Both the position numbers and the translations under genes were made by a program. Shown piece after piece: positions 1 through 8,370 of a DNA stretch of 26,407 nucleotides. The stretch's first letter is position 1; every line of letters begins with the position of its first letter. Under the pieces are notes generated by a model that worked only from the letters and a program-made list of their open reading frames with translations, did not search any database and was not told the DNA's origin. Source of the stretch: SLQH01 sp964612995 (lineage in GTDB: Bacteria; Planctomycetota; UBA11346); the NCBI GenBank assembly GCA_964612995.1, contig CAZTGE010000049.1, positions 1 through 26,407 of the forward strand. The letters are read 5' to 3'.

Positions 1-2
1 CC

Positions 3-59
3 CACAAGTTGAAAGCACGAGGTCTTTCTGTGGAACGACAGGTGGCCGTGGCAATGTGA
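3..59 (+). CDS. possible C-terminal end of a gene cut by the window edge
   Basis: The third frame is open from the window edge to a TGA at 57-59 and would encode the last 18 residues of a protein (HKLKARGLSVERQVAVAM). The only support is position: a strong hairpin (56-90) starts exactly at the stop codon, as expected for a gene end. Against it, only about half of the codons end in G or C, far below the other genes here, and 18 residues cannot be assigned to a family. The true upstream gene could equally lie on the other strand. Confidence 0.22.
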   Translation, partial: HKLKARGLSVERQVAVAM

Positions 60-101
60 CCACTCAGGCCCATCGGGCATGAGTGGTCACTTCGGCCTTT
101 T
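56..101 (+). terminator. strong hairpin, candidate intrinsic terminator
   Basis: An 11-bp perfect stem (56-66 with 80-90) continues after one G-A mismatch into a second 4-bp stem (68-71 with 75-78) with a 3-base loop. A short T run (98-101) follows 7 bases later, so the U-tract is weak and displaced. It begins on the stop codon of the possible partial gene at the window edge. It is also the first of a run of six hairpins, so its role may not be simple termination. Confidence 0.45.
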
Positions 102-106
102 CGGGG

Positions 107-269
107 CCCCATCGTACGCGATGGGGTCTGGCGCCGAGTGGTGGTGGGCGGATACGTTTCGGCGCAGCCGATCCGCCCACGCCTGAATCTGCCTGCAGAT
201 TCAGGCGAACCACGACAAAGCCAGAGGGGTGGGTCCTCACGTGGTGAGGACCGTAGGGGCGAAGCCCCT
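107..269. repeat. array of five further perfect hairpins in a non-coding gap
   Basis: Five consecutive perfect inverted repeats lie here: 107-114/119-126 (8 bp, loop TACG), 144-153/171-180 (10 bp, with an inner CGGC/GCCG stem), 180-191/196-207 (12 bp, 4-base loop), 232-240/244-252 (9 bp, 3-base loop) and 255-260/264-269 (6 bp, loop GAA). With the hairpin at 56-90 they fill most of a gap of nearly 400 bases. No credible coding frame is seen. The stems differ in sequence, so this is not a simple tandem repeat. It could be a structured RNA, an mRNA 3' end or a cluster of REP-like elements. Confidence 0.6.
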
Positions 270-346
270 GGGTGTTTAAGATCCGATGAAGTTGACGCGG
301 GCCATATCCGGCCGTCATCCCAACCCCGTTACCATGAACTTCGCCG

Positions 347-374
347 TTGCGAGCGGGCTGTGTGCTGCTAGTCT
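347..374 (+). promoter_or_regulatory. candidate sigma-70-type promoter for the thioester-domain gene
   Basis: TTGCGA (347-352) and TAGTCT (369-374) are separated by 16 bases, giving a predicted start near 381 and a leader of about 77 bases before the ATG at 458. Matches to consensus are moderate. A TTGACG at 292-297 is a better -35 box but has no convincing -10 box. Confidence 0.35.
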
Positions 375-413
375 GCACCTCATCGCACGTAGGGATTCGT
401 CCCCAAAATCACA

Positions 414-433
414 GTCGTCGTGATCACGACGAC
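414..433. promoter_or_regulatory. 20-bp perfect palindrome in the leader of the thioester-domain gene
   Basis: GTCGTCGTGATCACGACGAC is identical to its own reverse complement over all 20 bases and ends 24 bases before the ATG at 458. A palindrome with no loop fits a dimeric repressor operator better than an RNA hairpin. Lying downstream of the candidate promoter at 347-374, it could act as a roadblock operator. No regulator gene is adjacent. Confidence 0.5.
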
Positions 434-457
434 GCAACCCCCTGGAGAATGCGGACC

Positions 458-1459
458 ATGCGTACCCTCTTGCACATCGTCACCCTCACCATGCTGTTCA
501 TCGGCGCCATCGGGGCCGTGGACACCGGATGGGTCACGCCCGACACCCACGCTCTGTTTAGCGAACAGGGCTTCTCGGTGGGCACGGCCTATATCTGGAA
601 TGACCGCAACAGCATCAAGGTCCGTCTGCTGACGGTCAACGGTTGGCAGGTCGAAAAGGCACAGATCGCGGTGACCGACACCGTCGATGACGTACCGCTC
701 GACGCCGACGGCCGTCCGCTGGTCGACCAGTTCGCGTTCCAGCAGACCTGGTCGACCGAGGTCTCCGATACGGTGGTCACGGTGGCGGAATTCGAACAGG
801 ATTTCGATGCAACGGAGCAGAAGGTGGTCACGGTCTATGCTACCGTCAATCTCGACGGGGCGAACCAGACCGGGGTCTGGGCGTTGGAGCATTTCTTCCC
901 CGGCACTTTCACCATGTATACCAGTCACGATGTCAAGGCGTGGTGGCCACCCTTCAATTTGCCAGCGGGTCCGATCACGCTCAATGCCGAACACCCCGGC
1001 CCGAATTCGTATTGGCTGCACACCCTGTCCGACGTTCCGGCTGATTGTGATCTGAGCAACGGCGTATTCCCGGCCTGGTGCGTCGACAAGGACGCGACCA
1101 TGAAGGAGAACCACGACTACGCCGCCACCGCATATAATCCCTTCGCACCGGGACTGCCCGACCGCCACGCGGGCAAGCGCTGGGATCTGGTCAACTATGC
1201 GGTGAACCATGGCGACGGGGTCGCGTGGGAGGACATCCAGGATGTGATGTGGGTCGCCCTCGACCAGATGCCGGCGGCCGACCTGAGCCCGGAGGGGGCC
1301 GCGTACTGGACCCAGGTCCAGGCCAACGGCGCGGACTATGTGCCCGGCCCGGATGAGCAGCCGGCGCTGATTGCCGACGTCGGTTATCCGCAGATCACCA
1401 TCTGGTTGCCGGATATGGACGCGTTCTGGGAGAACCACGAGAAGAACAGCAACGGTTGA
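458..1459 (+). CDS. secreted protein with putative Cys-Gln thioester (TQXA/TED-like) domain
   Basis: A 333-residue protein. The ATG at 458 is chosen because TGGAG (443-447) lies about 10 bases upstream; the ATG at 449 is too close to that site. Residues 1-20 form a signal peptide (MRTLLHIV..IGAIGA) with no lipobox Cys, so export into the periplasm or beyond is expected. The N-terminal half looks like a beta-sandwich of the sort found in surface proteins (VGTAYIWND, then TVNGWQVEKAQIAV). The C-terminal half has FPAWCVDKD (Cys208) and, 53 residues later, EDIQDVMW (Gln261). This Cys plus DIQxxxW pattern resembles TIE/TQXA-type thioester domains, in which Cys and Gln form an internal thioester used for covalent adhesion. 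No sortase signal, TM anchor or PEP-CTERM tail is present. Family assignment is inference. Confidence 0.75.
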   Translation: MRTLLHIVTLTMLFIGAIGAVDTGWVTPDTHALFSEQGFSVGTAYIWNDRNSIKVRLLTVNGWQVEKAQIAVTDTVDDVPLDADGRPLVDQFAFQQTWSTEVSDTVVTVAEFEQDFDATEQKVVTVYATVNLDGANQTGVWALEHFFPGTFTMYTSHDVKAWWPPFNLPAGPITLNAEHPGPNSYWLHTLSDVPADCDLSNGVFPAWCVDKDATMKENHDYAATAYNPFAPGLPDRHAGKRWDLVNYAVNHGDGVAWEDIQDVMWVALDQMPAADLSPEGAAYWTQVQANGADYVPGPDEQPALIADVGYPQITIWLPDMDAFWENHEKNSNG

Positions 1460-1468
1460 GGCGTTTTT

Positions 1469-1537
1469 CAGAGGGGGCGCTGCCCCCTCGCGCCTTCGGC
1501 GCGTACCCCCACGCTCCTCTGTCGTCGCTCGCCAGCT
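1469..1537 (+). repeat. dispersed structured repeat, copy 1
   Basis: A 69-base unit, matched without gaps by 26322-26390 at 65 of 69 positions. It starts 9 bases after the stop of the thioester-domain gene. It contains hairpins 1471-1478/1482-1489 (8 bp) and 1489-1494/1498-1503 (6 bp, loop TTC). CAGAGG at 1469-1474 can also pair with CCTCTG at 1516-1521. A further perfect 7-bp hairpin (1530-1536/1540-1546) overlaps its end, and ACGCTCCTCTGTC recurs at 1511-1523 and 1570-1582, as if a second unit has decayed. T5 at 1464-1468 precedes it. Confidence 0.75.
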
Positions 1538-1581
1538 TCGCTGGCGTTGCGGCCCATTATCGCAGAGAAACGCTCCTCTGT

Positions 1582-1615
1582 CCAGCCAGGCCGGCCTGCA
1601 GCCAGGCCTGGCTGG
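1582..1615. repeat. 11-bp perfect hairpin in the gap before the kinase gene
   Basis: CCAGCCAGGCC (1582-1592) is the exact reverse complement of 1605-1615, with a 12-base loop. It follows the structured repeat in a 314-base gap with no credible gene. No T run follows, so intrinsic termination is not indicated. Confidence 0.5.
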
Positions 1616-1671
1616 CGTGCGGATGTGCGGTGTTGAGGTGCCAGGCCCATGGAGCTCCGGCTCTACGACAT

Positions 1672-1738
1672 GCCTGTTGCAACAGGCGCCAGCGGCTTCG
1701 TGCCACGGGCGCCTGTCCTTGTACGCACAGGCTTGCGT
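1672..1738. repeat. overlapping palindromes upstream of the kinase gene
   Basis: 1672-1687 is a 16-base perfect palindrome (GCCTGTTGCAACAGGC). Its right half overlaps ACAGGCGCC (1682-1690), which pairs perfectly with 1708-1716, so the two structures exclude each other. A third small stem (1723-1727/1734-1738) follows. They end about 35 bases before the kinase start codon, where operators or a structured leader would lie. No clear promoter was found in this gap. Confidence 0.4.
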
Positions 1739-1773
1739 GATGCGGTTGTTGTCAGTGGCCTGCGGAGCCCATC

Positions 1774-4700
1774 ATGCAACCTTCCCAGTTCATCACCCCG
1801 GAATGTGCGATGCCTGCCGAACCCGACAGCGACAACCCCGACCCGGCGTCACCGCATCGAGGTGACTACGCGATCGATCAACAGGGCGCGACCCGTGCGG
1901 CAGCATCGCCGCCGCCGGTCGAGCCGACGGCCGTGGGGCCGGGCTGGGCCGAGGTCATTCCCAAGGGCTGCACCAACGCCACGCTCACCCTTGGTGGACC
2001 GGCGTGTCGCTCGGCCGGGCCGAGTGCCGGGGGAACGGTTTCGGTGCGTCCGCGCGAGGGGAGCTTCGGCCCTCCGGCCGGAGATCGCGACGCTCCGGAT
2101 GCCTCCGATGAACCGACGCATCACTACGAACTGATCGAACAGCTCGGCGCGGGCGGCATGGGCGTGGTGCTCGCGGCGCGACAGACGAGCTGCGATCGCA
2201 TCGTGGCCCTCAAGGTGCTCAAAGAGGAGTTGCGCGAGGGCACCACCAGCCGCGAGGCCTTCCTCAGCGAGGCGGCGGTCACTGCCGAACTCGAGCATCC
2301 GAACATTCCGCCGCTCTACGATCTGGGCCACAGCCCCGGCGGCGACCTCTATTACGCGATGAAACGGGTCGCCGGCCGGCCGTGGTCGTTGGACTTCGCT
2401 CGTCGACCGATCAGCGAGAATCTCGAGGTCCTGCTGGCGGTGAGCAACGCGGTCGCCTTCGCCCACTCGCGCGGGGTGATCCACCGCGATCTCAAGCCGA
2501 GCAACATCATGCTCGGCGACTTCGGCGAGGTCTACCTCATGGACTGGGGGCTGGCAGTCGCCGCGCACCCGGAGGAAGTGCCACCCGGCGTGCGGCCCAA
2601 GGCGGGGGAGTTGAACCGGCGCAACGTCACCGGCGGCACGCCTGCTTACATGGCGCCCGAAATGGCGCAGGCCGACCCCGGCCGGATCGGGATGCGCAGC
2701 GACGTCTACCTGCTCGGCGCGATCCTGTTCGAGATCGTCACCGGACAACGGCCGCATCGGGGCGCATCGGTCCTGGAGTGTCTGGCCAAGGCTGCGAGCA
2801 ACGCGATCGTGCCGGTCGATGCCGATGGCGAGCTGATGCGCATCGCCTACCGCGCGATGGCCACGAAGCCTGAGGATCGGTACGCCGATGCCCGGGCCTT
2901 CGCGGCCGCGATCCGCGACTACCAGGCGCACGCCGAGAGCCTGGTGCTCGCCGACGAAGCCGAGGCGCATGCGAAGACCGCCCGGTCCGCCGGGCGCTAC
3001 GAGGACTACGCTCGCTCGCTGTTCGCCTACGAGGAGGCGGTGTCCCTGTGGCCCGAGAACGCGCGCGCACGCTCGGGCATGTCTGTGGTGCGGGTCGAAT
3101 ACGCGCGCTGCGCCTTCGAGCACGGGGACCTCGAGTTGGCGCAGAGCCTGCTCAACGACGCGGGCGAGGACCAGGCTGAATTCCGCGCGCAGGTCGGTGC
3201 GACGCTGCGCCAGCGGGCGATCCATGCGCGCCGCCTGCGGTTGATGACCCGGGCCGCAGCGATCCTGGCCGCGGCCGTATGCGTGGTGGTGGCGGTGGCG
3301 TTCTTCCGTATCCAGCACGAGCGCTCCCTGGCGCTCACGGCACGCGACGAAGCCCGGGCGCAGCGCGACAAAGCAGCTGCGGCCGAAGCGGTGGCCAGGA
3401 CCGAGAGCGAGAACGTCAAGGTGATCAATGCCTTCCTGCAGGACATGCTCGAATCGGCCGATCCGGCCCGGATGGGCCTGGATGTCAGCGTGCTCGACGT
3501 ACTCGAGGCCGCTTCCGCCCGGGCCCAGCGTTCGGCCGGGCACAGCCCTGAACTGCAGCAGCAACTGCATCTGACCCTCGGCAGCACCTTCGCCGCGCTC
3601 AGCCGTTTCGAACAGGCGCAGAGTCATCTCGAGCGCGCGCTCTCGGCGGCAGATTCCGGGGATGGCTCCTTCGACCTGCTGGTACGGCAGCGCCTGGGGG
3701 CATTGAAACTCCAGCAGTTCCAACTGCGTGAGGCCGAGGAGCTGCTCACGGCGGCATTGGATGATCAGCTCGCGCGTCTGGGCCCGGTACACCGTGAGGT
3801 CATCACCACGCACCGCCTGCTGGTGCAGACGGTGATCGAGGCCGGGCGGTTGGCGCAAGCCGGTCCTGCGCTGGAACAACTGCGCGAAGCCGCGGCTGCA
3901 GTGCCCCGCCTGCCGCTCGATGAACGCATCGCCATCGAGCTGGTACGTGGGCGTTGGCTCTATCTCACCGGGCAGCGCAAGCGCGCCGCGGCGGTCCACC
4001 GTGAGACCCGCTCGTTGTGCGAACGCGAGCTCGGGCCGCTGCATCCACAGACCATGGACTGTCGCCTGCGCGCGATCGAGCATCTGCACGAGGCTGGCGA
4101 GCACGCGCTGGTGCTCGACGAACTCGAGGAGTTCTGCCGGGCGCAGGCGACCCACGCCGGCGAGCAGGACGTGATGCTGCTCGCGGCGCGGGTCCTGCGC
4201 GCTCGATCCTGCTATTGGCGCGGTGACTTCGTCCGGGCGAGAGAGGAGCTGCGTGCCGTCCGTGCTGTCAGTCTGCAACGACTGGGGCCGGACCACCTGA
4301 TCGCGGTCGATTGCGCCATCGCGCTCGCGGCCGTGCTCGATCACGCGCCTGCGCTCGATCTGGCGAACGAGACACGCGCGCGCTGCGAACGCAGCCTCGG
4401 TGCCGGGCACCCGCTGACGATCGAATGTCTGGTTCGCGCCGGCAAGATCCACTACAGCCGGGGTCGGTTGGACGAGGCGATCGCGGCCTTCGATGCGGCG
4501 ATCGAGCGCGGCGGTCACACGCTGGGCTGCGACCATCACGATGTGCTCATCGCCCGGATGTTCCGTGCCCAGTGTCTCGGTCAGACGGTGGGCATCGACG
4601 AAGCGGTGGCGGAGCTGCGCGACCTCGAGCAGCGCATCCGTCGCCGCACGGGGCCCGACCACCCACCGCGCATTCTGGCCCTGAGCATGGTGGCCAACCT

Positions 4701-5517
4701 GGAAGCGCACCGTGGACACCTTTCACAGGCGCTCGGGCTGTTGGCCGAGGCCACACAGCTCGCCCAGGAGCGCTTCACAGAGGGGCAATGGTTGCGGCGC
4801 AAGCTCGAACGACGGCTGGATGAATCGCTCGGGCTGATGCGCAAGCTGCGCCGGGTCAACTGCGCGATCATTGCCGCAGATGGCACCGCGCCGGTGATCG
4901 ACGGGCGCGACGACGATCCGGCCTGGCAGATCGAGCACCGCTATCGCGCCTACGATGCCTGGGGTCTGCTCGATCGCGATGACCACACCCATCCGCCGGT
5001 GGATACGCAGGCTACGTTGGTGGCCGACGCGCGGCGGCTGTATGGGGTGATACGCTGTCCGGTGGTCGGCGGAGAGGTGCCGCCCTGTACGGTGGACAGC
5101 CGTGACGGCGCGGTGTGGCAAGACGACGCGGTCGAGGTGCGGTGGCGCCCGCAGGGCGACGAGCAGCCGATGCGCCTGGCCGTCAATGCAGCGGGGGTGA
5201 TCGCCGATCTGCGCGGCGAGGATCCGGAAGCCACGCTCGATGATGTGCGCGTGGCCTGTGCGCGAAACGGCGAGGGCTGGGTGCTGGAGTGGAGCGTGCC
5301 GTGGAGCGCTTTGGGCTTCGACGAACGGCCACCGGAGGGGACCACCATCCCCTTCGACCTGATCCGTTACCACCGGGCGGAACCGGAATTCGTCAGCCGC
5401 TGGCAGCAGCTCGATCCTCAGCGCCCCGCTCTCGAGCAGTTCGGCCGGCTCCAGGTCGGGGAATGGACCCCGGACCCGGCTCTCGAAGCCTGGCGCAAAC
5501 AGAGCGCTGGCCGCTGA
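1774..5517 (+). CDS. receptor-like Ser/Thr protein kinase with TPR and CBM9-like C-terminus
   Basis: A 1247-residue protein; the ATG at 1774 has CGGAG (1763-1767) 6 bases upstream. Residues 1-115 are low-complexity and Pro/Ala-rich. Residues 116 to about 390 are a Hanks-type kinase: glycine loop from G125, VALKV Lys147, HRDLKPSN with Asp239, DWG in place of DFG with Asp257, then GGTPAYMAPE. All catalytic residues are kept, so activity is predicted. Short TPR-like helices follow, then one TM segment (about 491-512). The large remainder should be extracytoplasmic: TPR units with the LGPxHPxT motif seen in kinesin-light-chain-type repeats (about 555-1020), then a CBM9-like beta-sandwich (about 1028-1235: VIDGRDDDPAW, then WQDDAVEVRW). 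It probably senses an envelope ligand, perhaps a carbohydrate, and phosphorylates cytoplasmic targets. The gene ends convergently 21 bases from the ABC operon. Confidence 0.93.
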   Translation: MQPSQFITPECAMPAEPDSDNPDPASPHRGDYAIDQQGATRAAASPPPVEPTAVGPGWAEVIPKGCTNATLTLGGPACRSAGPSAGGTVSVRPREGSFGPPAGDRDAPDASDEPTHHYELIEQLGAGGMGVVLAARQTSCDRIVALKVLKEELREGTTSREAFLSEAAVTAELEHPNIPPLYDLGHSPGGDLYYAMKRVAGRPWSLDFARRPISENLEVLLAVSNAVAFAHSRGVIHRDLKPSNIMLGDFGEVYLMDWGLAVAAHPEEVPPGVRPKAGELNRRNVTGGTPAYMAPEMAQADPGRIGMRSDVYLLGAILFEIVTGQRPHRGASVLECLAKAASNAIVPVDADGELMRIAYRAMATKPEDRYADARAFAAAIRDYQAHAESLVLADEAEAHAKTARSAGRYEDYARSLFAYEEAVSLWPENARARSGMSVVRVEYARCAFEHGDLELAQSLLNDAGEDQAEFRAQVGATLRQRAIHARRLRLMTRAAAILAAAVCVVVAVAFFRIQHERSLALTARDEARAQRDKAAAAEAVARTESENVKVINAFLQDMLESADPARMGLDVSVLDVLEAASARAQRSAGHSPELQQQLHLTLGSTFAALSRFEQAQSHLERALSAADSGDGSFDLLVRQRLGALKLQQFQLREAEELLTAALDDQLARLGPVHREVITTHRLLVQTVIEAGRLAQAGPALEQLREAAAAVPRLPLDERIAIELVRGRWLYLTGQRKRAAAVHRETRSLCERELGPLHPQTMDCRLRAIEHLHEAGEHALVLDELEEFCRAQATHAGEQDVMLLAARVLRARSCYWRGDFVRAREELRAVRAVSLQRLGPDHLIAVDCAIALAAVLDHAPALDLANETRARCERSLGAGHPLTIECLVRAGKIHYSRGRLDEAIAAFDAAIERGGHTLGCDHHDVLIARMFRAQCLGQTVGIDEAVAELRDLEQRIRRRTGPDHPPRILALSMVANLEAHRGHLSQALGLLAEATQLAQERFTEGQWLRRKLERRLDESLGLMRKLRRVNCAIIAADGTAPVIDGRDDDPAWQIEHRYRAYDAWGLLDRDDHTHPPVDTQATLVADARRLYGVIRCPVVGGEVPPCTVDSRDGAVWQDDAVEVRWRPQGDEQPMRLAVNAAGVIADLRGEDPEATLDDVRVACARNGEGWVLEWSVPWSALGFDERPPEGTTIPFDLIRYHRAEPEFVSRWQQLDPQRPALEQFGRLQVGEWTPDPALEAWRKQSAGR

Positions 5518-5530
5518 GTCAGTGGCCAGC
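5506..5530. terminator. hairpin between convergent genes
   Basis: GCTGGCC (5506-5512) pairs perfectly with 5524-5530, and the stem can extend inward to a GAGTC loop. It contains the stop codon of the kinase gene and lies 8 bases from the stop of the ABC ATPase gene on the other strand. Neither side has a T run, so it is at best a weak bidirectional terminator or transcript-end stabiliser. Confidence 0.4.
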
Positions 5531-5538
5531 CGAGGCAG

Positions 5539-6351
<813 letters not shown>

Positions 6352-6372
6352 GTCAATCGATCCCTGCTGGGC

Positions 6373-8370
6373 TCAGAACGGTTTCTGGTAGACGGCGGAC
6401 GCGAGGAAACGCACGCCGGTGGAGAACATCATGATCAGCCCGGTGCCGCAGCCGAAACCGGCCGAGAGCACGATGGCGTATTGGCGCCAGCGATCGGGGC
6501 CGAACTTCCTGGCCATCACGAAGCGCCCGAATAGTGCCCCGAGCATCTGGGTCACCACCATCTGGGGCAGTGTCTGCCCCAGGCCCTTGACCGTGCCGTA
6601 GAGCAGCAGCATCGGCAGGCCGAAGGCCGAGAGGGTGGTGTAGACCACCAGCCCCATGACGCCACCCGCGGCGATGTAGAAGCCGTTGATGGCATCCATG
6701 AACGGGCTGTATCCGCCCAGGGTCGAGGTCCAGATCAGGATCTGGTTGCGGGCATGCAGATCCCACATCTCCTGGGCGAAGGGGTACTTGGCGCTGGGGA
6801 TCGGGCCGAGGCTCCAGATGAACTGGCCATAGATCAGCGAGAACAGGAACACCGTCGGCAGCAGCACCGCCTTGGCCTTCCAGATCGAGCGGAAGGAGCA
6901 TCCGACCAGTTCGGCAACCCGGTACTGCACCGTGTCGATGCCGTAGTTGTGGTGCCAACTGATCGGCAGCAGCCAGCACTGGATGCCCTGGTAGCCGGAG
7001 AGAATGAACGCCGCCTCCTTGACCATCGGTAGTGCGATGACCTGGCCGGCGAGGCCCTCGAGGCGGGCGGTGGTGTAGCTGATGAAGGGGACGTAGACGA
7101 AGGCGAAGAACAGCAGGACCCAGAGCAGGGCCCCGCCGCCGCCGAAATCCCAGTCGAGCAAGATGCCGCTGATGAGGATGTATGCACTGCAGGAGATCAG
7201 GTAGGCGAGGACGATGGTCACGGTGCGGATGTCACCGCGCGAGACACCTTGGACTTTGGTCACCTTCGGTTTTTCGGCCACGTCGAGGGTCGGCCCGCGC
7301 GCCTTGGCCTTGCGCACCTTACCGAAGGTCTGGGCCAGCCCGATCACCGCGACCGCGGCCGAGAGACCGATGCCGAACGAGAGGTAGAAGTCCATGTTGT
7401 CGGCGAACATGGTCTCGACCGTGCTCATGCCCGGCTTCCAGGTATGGAGGATACCGGCGTCATGCAGTGCAGGGTTGGCGATGAAGGTCACCAGCAGCCC
7501 GATGAAGCTGCCGAGCACGGCGAAGAAGGGGAAGGCCATGCCGAAGAAGAAGTTGCTCAGATCGAAACTGATGCCCGTGGCCGTGGCCGGCAACACCTCC
7601 TGGGTCGCCTGGGTCGTATCCAACCAGGGGATGGGGAATATCTGGAATGGTTCGTCGAGGAAGGTGCTGGTGATCGTGGGTATGGCGATGTAGAGCAGGC
7701 CGAAGACCATGCCGATCGAGGCGCTGATCGAGAAGCAGCGCCAGCGCCAGCCATCCTTGGCCGTGGTGTCCTCCGAGAGCGCGAGGATGCCCGACGCCTG
7801 GAGGGGGGCCATGGGGAACGGGAGCTTCTCCACGTCGCTGGTCAGGCGGAACAAACCGTACCCGAGGATCAGACTGTCGGCACGCCCGATCGCCTGCTGC
7901 AGGAATATCAGCACGATCGGCAACACCCATTCCACCTGGAAGAACGACCGCCGATCGAGCACCTCTTCGCTCGTCGGCGCGTACCAGTCCGGAAACAAGC
8001 CCTCGAGCCCGAATGATCGCGCCGCGTCGCTCTGAACGACATACTGTTTCCAGAAGAAGCCCTCGATCGGTGTGGTGCCGACGAAGGCGGTGATCAGGCT
8101 CATCAGCACCAGCAGCTCGGCCGGCTTGAGGAAGCTGCGGGCGCGCTTGGCGATCTCGAGGAACAGGATGACCGTCACCCACTTGGCCGCCGGGGCCAGG
8201 CTGATGCTGCCGATCATCAGATGCATGTACATCGCCGCCGGGAGCATGACCACACCGACGAAGACGGTGCCGAGCAGCGTGCGCCAGGTGAACCCCTCCT
8301 CGAAATAGCCAGGCGGCTGGATGAGGTCGCGGTACTGGTTGAGTTCCTTGTCAGCGAGGGCCTTGCTCAT
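6373..8370 (-). CDS. polytopic membrane protein, OPT-like (DUF6785/6784-type)
   Basis: A 665-residue inner-membrane protein with more than ten hydrophobic segments spread over its length. Motifs such as FFWKQYVVQSD and LPFPMAP, followed by a small-residue helix, recall the uncharacterised DUF6785/6784 proteins, which look like relatives of oligopeptide transporters. The assignment is from recollection of the family, not a search. The start is well supported: AGGAGG lies 7 bases upstream, and the ATG overlaps the TGA of the giant FtsX gene as ATGA, so translation is coupled. It is a distant paralogue of the first gene of the operon but lacks that protein's large EF-hand/LysM loop. A transport or scaffold role beside the ABC machine is inference. 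Confidence 0.85.
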   Translation of the reverse strand: MSKALADKELNQYRDLIQPPGYFEEGFTWRTLLGTVFVGVVMLPAAMYMHLMIGSISLAPAAKWVTVILFLEIAKRARSFLKPAELLVLMSLITAFVGTTPIEGFFWKQYVVQSDAARSFGLEGLFPDWYAPTSEEVLDRRSFFQVEWVLPIVLIFLQQAIGRADSLILGYGLFRLTSDVEKLPFPMAPLQASGILALSEDTTAKDGWRWRCFSISASIGMVFGLLYIAIPTITSTFLDEPFQIFPIPWLDTTQATQEVLPATATGISFDLSNFFFGMAFPFFAVLGSFIGLLVTFIANPALHDAGILHTWKPGMSTVETMFADNMDFYLSFGIGLSAAVAVIGLAQTFGKVRKAKARGPTLDVAEKPKVTKVQGVSRGDIRTVTIVLAYLISCSAYILISGILLDWDFGGGGALLWVLLFFAFVYVPFISYTTARLEGLAGQVIALPMVKEAAFILSGYQGIQCWLLPISWHHNYGIDTVQYRVAELVGCSFRSIWKAKAVLLPTVFLFSLIYGQFIWSLGPIPSAKYPFAQEMWDLHARNQILIWTSTLGGYSPFMDAINGFYIAAGGVMGLVVYTTLSAFGLPMLLLYGTVKGLGQTLPQMVVTQMLGALFGRFVMARKFGPDRWRQYAIVLSAGFGCGTGLIMMFSTGVRFLASAVYQKPF

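Noticed and set aside
64..378. Short open frames on both strands in the first 400 bases
   Set aside because: They run through the hairpin array, have no ribosome site and no coding character.
1456..2134. Overlapping plus-strand frames before the kinase gene
   Set aside because: They translate the structured repeat and hairpins into Arg/Ala/Cys-rich sequence without a ribosome site.
1849..4719. 956-residue open frame opposite the kinase gene
   Set aside because: A shadow of a long high-GC gene; no motif, start signal or domain.
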